From: an uncultured Blautia sp.
GTDB taxonomy: Bacteria; Bacillota; Clostridia; Lachnospirales; Lachnospiraceae
Length of the DNA: 64,000 nucleotides
Direction: 5' to 3'
Assembly: GCF_934371575.1 (NCBI RefSeq)
Contig: NZ_CAKRNY010000016.1
Coordinates: forward strand, 1-64,000
The position numbers and the translations under genes are program-made. Below, in pieces: positions 15,740 through 22,662 of this stretch. The notes below the pieces were generated by a model, which saw only the letters and a list, made by a program, of their open reading frames with translations, ran no database searches and was not told where the DNA came from. How positions within the stretch are numbered: position 1 is the first letter of the stretch; every line of letters starts with the position of its first letter.

Positions 15740-16533
15740 TACTTCGCCACCTCCTCTTTTACTCCGAGAGCTTCTGCAAGAAGTTCTGTAAAATAGTAAA
15801 CAGGAAGAGCACCGGTTCCGTTCTTTTTCAGGTTATACATGCAAAGTGGACAGGCTGTGATCAGCATATCTGCTTCAAAGCCTTTTGCACTGTCCATGAT
15901 CTTTTCGCACATGTTCTGTGCCATTTCTTTTTCCTTCAGGGAAATGTAGCCGCCGCAGCACTCATTGCGGTACGGATAGACAACTGGCTCGGCGCCAAGT
16001 GCACGGATGAAATCTTCTATAATAGTTGGATTTTCCGGATTATCAAATGCCATGATCTTTCCAGGTCTTAAAAGAAGGCAGCCATAATAGGCACCGATTT
16101 TTTTGCCGGTTAAAGGATTTACCACTTTCTTTTTGATTTCATCAAATCCTACTTCATCACGGAGTACCTCCAGATAATGAAGGACATTTGTCTCTCCTTC
16201 GTATGGAGTATCCAGTTTCAGATAATTATTGACTCTTGTGCGGATGTCGTCCACATTTTTCATGTCGTCATTCACACGTTTGAGCACATGATGACAGGCT
16301 GAACAGACGGTGATCAGATCCTGTCCTTTTTCTTTTGCATCATTTAAAGCACGGACGGAAGAAAGCTTGGTAGCAATTTCGTCACTGCCGAGGGGATATA
16401 CCCCACCGCAGCACTGCCAGTCTTTAATTTCTTCCATTTCGAAGCCCAGTGCTTTTGCAGAAGCTCTGGCATATGCATCCAGGTCTTTTGCTTTATTTTT
16501 CAGGGTACATCCCGGATAATAACTGTACTTCAT
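15739..16533 (-). CDS. hdrB: HdrB-like CCG-domain subunit (heterodisulfide reductase subunit B)
   Basis: A 264-residue protein with two CCG domains, which in HdrB bind the unusual [4Fe-4S] clusters that cleave a disulfide. The first has YPGC, QCCGG and CSACHHVL; the second has YGCLLLRP, ECCGG and CPLCMYNL. The ATG at 16533 is chosen over a TTG at 16551 because GGAAAGGAAAAAAAGC precedes it. In methanogens the substrate is CoM-S-S-CoB, which Clostridia lack, so a different terminal acceptor is needed. The fumarate reductase in the same cluster is the obvious candidate. Confidence 0.9.
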   Translation of the reverse strand: MKYSYYPGCTLKNKAKDLDAYARASAKALGFEMEEIKDWQCCGGVYPLGSDEIATKLSSVRALNDAKEKGQDLITVCSACHHVLKRVNDDMKNVDDIRTRVNNYLKLDTPYEGETNVLHYLEVLRDEVGFDEIKKKVVNPLTGKKIGAYYGCLLLRPGKIMAFDNPENPTIIEDFIRALGAEPVVYPYRNECCGGYISLKEKEMAQNMCEKIMDSAKGFEADMLITACPLCMYNLKKNGTGALPVYYFTELLAEALGVKEEVAK

Positions 16534-16554
16534 GCTTTTTTTCCTTTCCAATTC

Positions 16555-17502
16555 TTACAATTCGATCTGTGCGATTACTTCTTTCAGGGAATCGGCACTC
16601 TTTTTCAGAAGCGCGATTTCCTCTTTGTTCATGCGCATCTTAACTTTTCCCTGGATTCCGTTTGGTCCAACAAGGGTAAGGGTGCTCAGACACACATCTT
16701 CAATTCCGTATTCGCCGTGAAGCATAGAGGAAACAGTTGCAATGGAATCAGAAGCAGCCAGAAGCAATCCAACCAGCTGGCATACAGTTGCAGATACCGC
16801 ATAGAAGGTTGCACCTTTTTTAGCAATAACCTGTCCGCCGGATTTCTGCACATACTCAAGCATTGCTTCTTTGTCAAGTGGTTTCACATCTTTACCATGT
16901 GCTTTCATTTCTTCATAATACTCATCTGTACTGAGACCTGAAATATAAGCACCTGTCCATGGAATAAAAGAGGTATCACCGTGCTCACCGAAAACATAAG
17001 CGTGAATATTTCCCTGAGCTACTTTGAAATGCTCAGAAAGTCCGTAACGAAGTCTTGCTGTGTCAAGAATGGTTCCTGATCCCATGATCTGATTCTCCGG
17101 AAGACCGGAAATCTTTGTAAACACGTAAGTCATAATGTCTACCGGATTGCTTACGATAATATACTTTGCGTTTGGAGCTTCTTTCACGATCTGAGGAGTG
17201 ATGCTCTTCAAAATATTTACGTTTGTCTGAGTAAGCTCGATTCTGGTCTGTCCAGGTTTACGGGCAATTCCGGATGTGATGATTACGATATCAGAATCTT
17301 TTGCATCTGCATAATCTCCCGCAGTCAAAGAAACAGGGCTTCTGAAGCAGGTTCCCTGCTCGATATCCATAACCTCTCCCTCTACCTTTTCCTTATTAAT
17401 GTCAATAAGAACGATCTCAGACGCGATCTCATCATGTGCCAGTGTATAGGCAATTGTAGATCCAACGCTTCCTGCTCCGATAATAGTAATTTTGCTGCTC
17501 AT
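16555..17502 (-). CDS. mdh: NAD-dependent malate dehydrogenase of the LDH/MDH family (likely miscalled as lactate dehydrogenase)
   Basis: A 315-residue 2-hydroxyacid dehydrogenase with N-terminal IGAGSVGSTIAYTL and an acidic VLIDIN loop that selects NAD. Catalytic residues are Asp147, Arg150 and His174 (GEHGDTSF). The substrate-specificity position, Gln102 in lactate dehydrogenases, is Arg81 here (ARKPGQTR), the residue that selects the extra carboxylate of oxaloacetate/malate. Overall similarity is to Firmicute lactate dehydrogenases, so automatic naming could be wrong. It is the first gene of the hdr-flx operon, 21 bp before hdrB, and would supply malate to fumarase. AAAGGAG precedes the ATG. 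Confidence 0.82.
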   Translation of the reverse strand: MSSKITIIGAGSVGSTIAYTLAHDEIASEIVLIDINKEKVEGEVMDIEQGTCFRSPVSLTAGDYADAKDSDIVIITSGIARKPGQTRIELTQTNVNILKSITPQIVKEAPNAKYIIVSNPVDIMTYVFTKISGLPENQIMGSGTILDTARLRYGLSEHFKVAQGNIHAYVFGEHGDTSFIPWTGAYISGLSTDEYYEEMKAHGKDVKPLDKEAMLEYVQKSGGQVIAKKGATFYAVSATVCQLVGLLLAASDSIATVSSMLHGEYGIEDVCLSTLTLVGPNGIQGKVKMRMNKEEIALLKKSADSLKEVIAQIEL

Positions 17503-17530
17503 AATAAACTCCTTTCATGGGGTTTGTGGG

Positions 17531-17540
17531 ATTATACCAA
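17531..17540 (-). promoter_or_regulatory. Extended -10 promoter of the mdh-hdr-flx operon
   Basis: Minus-strand TTGGTATAAT gives a perfect -10 (17531-17536) with an upstream TG, about 30 bp before the mdh start. No good -35 lies 17 bp away. The 479-bp gap 17503-17981 otherwise holds only the Rex-like site and a weak stem near 17689-17725 (CCAGAAATACAGG paired with CCTGTTTTCCTGG). Confidence 0.6.
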
Positions 17541-17608
17541 CATTCGCACTTATTTTATTCTATTTACGTGGTTTTCATTGGTTTTCCCTGTGAGTTGTCC
17601 TTTGGTTT

Positions 17609-17626
17609 TTGTTTATTTTTTAACAA
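17609..17626 (-). promoter_or_regulatory. Candidate Rex operator upstream of mdh
   Basis: Minus-strand TTGTTAAAAAATAAACAA differs at one position from the clostridial Rex consensus TTGTTAAnnnnTTAACAA. Rex senses NADH/NAD+ and controls fermentative genes. The site lies about 75 bp upstream of the -10, so it is not positioned for simple occlusion. Confidence 0.5.
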
Positions 17627-17981
17627 TCACAGTTAGAAAAAAAGCGGCTAAAACTTTATTTTCTGCCTTATGACATGGCCTAAACCAGAAATACAGGCGG
17701 CTTTTCTCCTGTTTTCCTGGGTTAAGTCATGTCACATCTTGTATTTGACAAACAATTCTCAACAAAAGGACGTTTCCTTCTTTGTCTCCGCATTAAATAT
17801 TTGTTTTTCTCCGCTTTCAATAAGATACCATACTGATAATCTTTTAACAACTGTTTTTTGAAATTTTTTATCATTTTTTAGGGCTTCTACATATTGCACA
17901 AATATAAGATCTCTATTTTGTATAATTTTATGTGGGCTACTTTCTGGCAACGCTTATGTCTGCTTATATGAAAGCCTGTCT

Positions 17982-18638
17982 TTATAGCACTTTGCGCCCA
18001 TTTACAGTCAACTTAAATGTGGTTTTCAAAACCTCAGCTGATTTTCTGCAAAGCATCATCCGTTCCAGAAAAATTTCAAAATAATCGTACATAGAACAGA
18101 TGCTTTCATCAATCTGAAGATTTAATGCCAGTACGGATTTTTCTTTCTCGATTTTCAGTTTCGATTCTGTAACTGCATAGTTTACACGATCGTGTATATC
18201 ATATGCTGAACTTTCTTTCTGACGCACTCTGCTCCTTCTCACATCTGTCTTGTCTGCAATGATCAGTGCAGCTGAAACTACATCCTCTGGATTTCCAGTT
18301 GATTCATCGTGATTTCCAATTGCTGAAACAATTGTAATTCTGTCTTCCAGAGGCATATTAGTTTCCTTGAGAAGATCATTTGCAAGAAGGGCACCATATT
18401 CAGCATGATGAGTCCTGTTGATTGCATTTCCAATATCATGCATATAACCGGCTATTTTCGCCAGCTCTACTTCATGCCTGGGATATTCCAGCCTTTCCAG
18501 GATTTTTCCGGCCCGATGAGAAACCTGTATACAATGTGCCTTAGAATGGTCTGTGAATCCAAGCAATCCCAGATTTGCATCTCCTTTCTTCAAATAAGCG
18601 TTAATCTCTTTATTATTTAATATATCTTTATATTTCAA
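17982..18638 (-). CDS. HD-domain phosphohydrolase
   Basis: A 218-residue protein with an HD metal site: His near residue 35-40 (SKAHCIQVSHRAG), the signature YMHDIGN near 66, THH near 75, GNHDES near 109 and ADKTDV near 128. HD proteins hydrolyse phosphoester bonds in nucleotides or second messengers; this one has no partner domain that reveals the substrate. It is a single gene, with more than 300 bp between its end and the mdh promoter. The basic tail TVNGRKVL is unremarkable. Confidence 0.82.
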   Translation of the reverse strand: MKYKDILNNKEINAYLKKGDANLGLLGFTDHSKAHCIQVSHRAGKILERLEYPRHEVELAKIAGYMHDIGNAINRTHHAEYGALLANDLLKETNMPLEDRITIVSAIGNHDESTGNPEDVVSAALIIADKTDVRRSRVRQKESSAYDIHDRVNYAVTESKLKIEKEKSVLALNLQIDESICSMYDYFEIFLERMMLCRKSAEVLKTTFKLTVNGRKVL

Positions 18639-18745
18639 ATGTACCTTTTCTCCTTTTCCATTCTTTTAGATTATTTTTTGTAATTGTAACAAACGTAAAA
18701 ACATGTTTTTGTTTTAGTAATGTAAAATTTATTTTAAATTAAAAT

Positions 18746-18776
18746 ACCCGCTGAAATCATTACGACTTCAACGGGT
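18746..18776 (-). terminator. Intrinsic terminator after pepT
   Basis: On the minus strand ACCCGTTGAA pairs with TTCAGCGGGT around a 10-base loop, followed by ATTTTAATTT, 26 bp after the pepT stop. Confidence 0.7.
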
Positions 18777-18801
18777 GTTGTTCTCTTTACCGCTTCCTTA
18801 C

Positions 18802-20019
18802 TCAGCAGGCATAAAGTTTTATGATATTTTTCAGATTCTCCACTGCATAATCCATACCTTCTACCGTAATATGCTCGCATGGACCGTGGAATGCATATCC
18901 ACCTGTTCCAAGATTCGGACATGGCAGTCCCATAAAGGAAAGTCTTGCGCCATCTGTGCCGCCGCGGATTGCAACCGTCTCAGGATTCAGCCCGGACTGC
19001 TGCACAGCCTTCTTCGCATTATCGATCAGATGCATACATGGCTCGATCATCTCTTTCATATTACGATACTGCTCTTTCATAGTAAGTGTCACAGTACCTT
19101 CACCATATTTTTCATTGAGAAGTTTGACAATATGCCGCATCATCTCCTGACGGCAGGCAAACATGGCACTGTCATGATCACGAATAATATACTCAAGACT
19201 TGCAGAAGATACATCCCCACTCATCTCACAGAGATGGAAAAATCCCTCATACTCTTCTGTATTAGCCGGAGTATCTCCTGCTGGCAGCATGTTATTAAAT
19301 TCCATGGCAACCAGAGCTGCATTGATCATAGTATTCTTGCTGCTGCCCGGATGTACGGAAAAACCTTTGATCTTTACCTTTGCACCTGCGGCATTAAAGT
19401 TCTCGTACTCAATCTCATTCTCAGCGCCACCGTCTACGGTATAAGCAAAATCAGCCCCAAAGCCTTCTACATCAAAGAAATCTGCCCCGCGACCAACTTC
19501 TTCATCCGGGGTAAAACCAATGCAGATTTTTCCATGAGGAATGCTCTCAGTGATAATTTGCTCTGCCATGGTCATAATTTCTGCCACACCGGCCTTATCA
19601 TCAGCCCCAAGAAGAGTAGTTCCATCTGTTGTGATCAGAGTTCTTCCCTTAAGAGTTGCCAGATGTGGAAAATCCTTCACCGTAAGGGCATATTCGCTCT
19701 CTCCCAGCTTCATATCACCGCCATCGTAATTCTGGATGATCTGTGGATTTACGTTCTCACCGGAGAAATCAGGAGCTGTGTCCATGTGTGCGATAAAGCC
19801 AATGGCAGGCTTATCCTCAAGCCCCTTTGTAGCTGGGATCACACCATAGACATAGCATTTGTCATCAATGCGCACATCCTGAACCCCTATTTCTTTCAGT
19901 TCCTCAGCCAGCTGGTTTCCCAGATCAAACTGACGGCTGGTGGATGGCACATTCTCCTGCTCATCCTCGCTTGTGGTATATACCTTTACATAGTTTAATA
20001 ATCGTTCGTATGCACGCAT
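18802..20019 (-). CDS. pepT: Peptidase T (tripeptide aminopeptidase, M20B)
   Basis: A 405-residue cytosolic metallopeptidase that removes N-terminal residues from tripeptides. The M20 zinc ligands are recognisable: GFIAHMDTAPD, LLGADDKAG, FTPDEEVGRGAD and, near the C-terminus, GTDGARLS with FHGPCE. The ATG at 20019 is preferred over one at 20040 because AGAAGGAGAAAAGC lies directly upstream and MRAYERLLNYVKV is the family N-terminus. It follows the hydrogenase gene by 38 bp and may share its transcript. Confidence 0.95.
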   Translation of the reverse strand: MRAYERLLNYVKVYTTSEDEQENVPSTSRQFDLGNQLAEELKEIGVQDVRIDDKCYVYGVIPATKGLEDKPAIGFIAHMDTAPDFSGENVNPQIIQNYDGGDMKLGESEYALTVKDFPHLATLKGRTLITTDGTTLLGADDKAGVAEIMTMAEQIITESIPHGKICIGFTPDEEVGRGADFFDVEGFGADFAYTVDGGAENEIEYENFNAAGAKVKIKGFSVHPGSSKNTMINAALVAMEFNNMLPAGDTPANTEEYEGFFHLCEMSGDVSSASLEYIIRDHDSAMFACRQEMMRHIVKLLNEKYGEGTVTLTMKEQYRNMKEMIEPCMHLIDNAKKAVQQSGLNPETVAIRGGTDGARLSFMGLPCPNLGTGGYAFHGPCEHITVEGMDYAVENLKNIIKLYAC

Positions 20020-20057
20020 TTTTGCTTTTCTCCTTCTCATTTTTATTTTTCACTGGA

Positions 20058-21569
20058 TTACAGTTCTTCCAGCTTCTCCAGTTCTCCCCCAAATGAAGTA
20101 TCCATGCAGTTCTCAAATGCTGCTTCCTTCTTCATCTTCTCAAGGGCAATTCCTGCCTTCTTTACATTCTGCACAGTTCCGGCACCTGCTATGCAGCCGC
20201 CAGGACAGGCCATGCCTTCCAGCAGATATCCGTTGTATTTCCCTGCTTTTGCAGCCATCATCATTTTTTTGCACTCTTGAAGGCCGTTAGCACTGACTAC
20301 CTTCACCTCACGTTCCGGATTCATACGTTTTACAGCCTTCACAACCGCTGCCGCTACACCGCCGCTGGCAGCAAATCCACGACCGTCACTGCTGGCCTGG
20401 GTAAGAGGCTCTTCCTCCGGAATGCTGGCAAAATCAACACCCTTTGCATCAAACATCCCATTTACTTCCTCAAAGGTAAGTACAAAGTCCACATAGCTTC
20501 GAATGGATTTACGGCTTGCTTCCAGTTTCTTGGCTGCACATGGTCCCACAAAAACAATCTTGCAATCTGGCTCCTGCTGTTTCAGAAGTCTGGCAGTCAG
20601 CACCATAGGGGTAAGCGCCATGGAAATACAGTTTTCAAACTGGGGAAACATCTTTTTCGCCATTACAGACCATGCCGGACAACAGGAAGTTCCCATAAAT
20701 GGAATCTTATCCGGCACTTCTGCCATAAAATCCTTGGCCTCTTCAATAGTACAAAGGTCGGCACCTACTGCAACTTCTTTAATATCCGTAAATCCAAGTG
20801 CCTTAAAAGCTCCCCGAAGCTGGGTATTCTTCAATTCAGGCTCAAACTGACCTGCCACAGCAGGTGCTACGATGGCATAGACCGGTGTTTCGCTCTTCAA
20901 TGCCATAATAGTCTGATAAATCTGACCTTTATCCACTATAGCGCTGAATGGGCAGCTGACCAGACACATTCCACAGGAAACACACTTGTCGTAGTCGATT
21001 TCAGCTCTGCCATATTCGTCTGAATGAATAGCATTCATTCCACAGGCTTTGGCACATGGACGCTCCTGCTTGATGATTGCATTATACGGGCAGGATTCCA
21101 GACATTTTCCGCATTTGATGCATTTCTCCTGATCAATTACAGAACGACCGTTTTCCATATGAATGGCCTGCTTGGGACAGACCTCCTGACATGGATGCTC
21201 CAGACAGCCCTGGCAGCCTTCTGTGACGATCACACGCTTCTCCGGACAGGAGTTACAGGCAAATTTGATAATGTTAATAAGCGGCGGCTCATAATACTTC
21301 TCTTCAATCAGGCTGGCCTCTACACCTTTTGAAATTGGCGCATGTTCAGAAATATTTCGAAGCGGCAGCCCCATTGCCACACGAAGCCGCTCCCCTACAA
21401 TAGCTCTTTCCAAGAAAATACTGTCGCGATATGTGGCGATCTCTCCCGGAAGAATTTTGTAAGGAAGGGCATCCATTTCCTTCTCAATATTGCCCTCATA
21501 AGCAAGACGGGCAATTTCAGTAAAAATCTGGTGTCTTATTTTTGTCTTTGATGAGTACAATCCACGCAT
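20058..21569 (-). CDS. Monomeric [FeFe] hydrogenase, group-B-like
   Basis: About 503 residues. The N-terminal ~230 carry several [4Fe-4S] motifs (CQGCLEHPC, CIKCGKCLESC, CVSCGMCLVSC). An H-cluster domain follows: L1 is TSCCPAW (294-300), L2 is GPCAAKKLE (342-350), and L3 is LEGMACPGGC near 450. TSCCP instead of TSCSP, and GPC instead of MPC, are typical of group B enzymes, whose role (H2 evolution, uptake or sensing) is poorly known. No NADH-binding subunits are adjacent. The second ATG (21569) is chosen because AAGGAG is 8 bases before it and only 2 bases before the first. Confidence 0.88.
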   Translation of the reverse strand: MRGLYSSKTKIRHQIFTEIARLAYEGNIEKEMDALPYKILPGEIATYRDSIFLERAIVGERLRVAMGLPLRNISEHAPISKGVEASLIEEKYYEPPLINIIKFACNSCPEKRVIVTEGCQGCLEHPCQEVCPKQAIHMENGRSVIDQEKCIKCGKCLESCPYNAIIKQERPCAKACGMNAIHSDEYGRAEIDYDKCVSCGMCLVSCPFSAIVDKGQIYQTIMALKSETPVYAIVAPAVAGQFEPELKNTQLRGAFKALGFTDIKEVAVGADLCTIEEAKDFMAEVPDKIPFMGTSCCPAWSVMAKKMFPQFENCISMALTPMVLTARLLKQQEPDCKIVFVGPCAAKKLEASRKSIRSYVDFVLTFEEVNGMFDAKGVDFASIPEEEPLTQASSDGRGFAASGGVAAAVVKAVKRMNPEREVKVVSANGLQECKKMMMAAKAGKYNGYLLEGMACPGGCIAGAGTVQNVKKAGIALEKMKKEAAFENCMDTSFGGELEKLEEL

Positions 21570-21737
21570 TCTCATTTCTCCTTATGCTGTTATTTTACAC
21601 CAGCCAGATTTCACCGCATTCAATCCAACTGTCTTTCTAAGTTCCTTATTGTGTCTCCGCTTTCTATCCATTATCATACACAAAAATCTCGAAATAGTAA
21701 AGCCTCCAAATGTCTTGCATTATTCTGAAAAAAAGAA

Positions 21738-21771
21738 GAACCGGACTTCCTCTGCGGGGAAATTCCGGTTC
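21738..21771 (-). terminator. Intrinsic terminator after the glycyl radical activase gene
   Basis: Minus-strand GAACCGGAATTTCC pairs with GGAAGTCCGGTTC and is followed by TTCTTTTTTT. Confidence 0.85.
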
Positions 21772-21796
21772 CTGATCTGAGTCAATTCAATTATCG

Positions 21797-22588
21797 TCAT
21801 CCACCGATCTGACAGTCCAGATCGCAGACAGTATGCACTGCTTTTTTCAGCATTTCCATATGCTCCGGTTCCGGAGGAAGAATCTCCGGAAGCTTATACA
21901 CCCTTCCAAGCCAGTCATATTTGTCCTGACCAAGACGATGATAAGGAAGAAGGTGGATCTTCTTCACACCTGGCAAGGTGGAGGCAAAAGAGGCGATGGA
22001 CTTAATCTCTTCCACACTGTCATTGAATGTAGGAATGACAGGTACACGGATCACCAGGTTCGTCTGTCCAGATAAGGCTACTTTTCTGGCGTTCTCAAGA
22101 GCCAGATCATTTGCCTTACCTGTAAACATTTTATGCTTCTCCTGATTGGTATGCTTAATATCCATTAGATAGGTATCCAGATATGGCAATACCATCTCAA
22201 TATTTTTCCAGGGAACGCAAGCCATACTCTCAATGGCTGTATTAATTCCCCGCTCCTTGGCTGCCCGAAGAAGATCACGGGAAAACTCCGGCTGGCAGAG
22301 ACATTCTCCGCCGGAAAGTGTCATACCACCGCCGGAACGGTAATAATAAGGGCGATCTTTTTCAACCAGTTCGATCATTTCACGAACCGTTACATCCCGT
22401 CCCATAGTCTTCACTCCGTCAGGAGTTTTCATTGTCTGGATCTTATATTCCTGAGACTCCGGATTGCAGCACCACTGACATCTGAGCACACAGCCCTTCA
22501 GAAATACAATAGTACGGATTCCCGGACCGTCATGGATGGAATAGCGCTGGACGTCGAAAATACGTCCTGTAGTGTCTAAATATTCCAT
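21797..22588 (-). CDS. Glycyl radical enzyme activating protein (radical SAM)
   Basis: A 263-residue radical SAM enzyme with the activase motif Cys33-x3-Cys37-x2-Cys40, and GGGMTLSGGECL for SAM binding. It installs the glycyl radical on the dehydratase encoded just upstream. It lacks the ferredoxin-like two-cluster insert usual in activases of diol dehydratases and runs straight from the cluster loop into DGVKTMGRDV, so it is short and pyruvate-formate-lyase-activase-like. The ATG at 22588 is preferred because GGAG lies 6 bases upstream; an upstream ATG at 22651 lacks a good site. Confidence 0.88.
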   Translation of the reverse strand: MEYLDTTGRIFDVQRYSIHDGPGIRTIVFLKGCVLRCQWCCNPESQEYKIQTMKTPDGVKTMGRDVTVREMIELVEKDRPYYYRSGGGMTLSGGECLCQPEFSRDLLRAAKERGINTAIESMACVPWKNIEMVLPYLDTYLMDIKHTNQEKHKMFTGKANDLALENARKVALSGQTNLVIRVPVIPTFNDSVEEIKSIASFASTLPGVKKIHLLPYHRLGQDKYDWLGRVYKLPEILPPEPEHMEMLKKAVHTVCDLDCQIGG

Positions 22589-22662
22589 AGATTTCTCCAT
22601 TATATGGAATCGCCAGCGGACTTCCAACCAGGAAGCCGCCAGGAAATCCATTTATATTTTCT

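Noticed and set aside
17759..17950. 63-codon minus-strand frame between mdh and the HD gene
   Set aside because: No ribosome-binding site, AT-driven composition and no recognisable motif; treated as non-coding.
18775..19998. Long plus-strand open frame (407 codons) opposite pepT
   Set aside because: Shadow of pepT; composition is not protein-like and there is no initiation signal.
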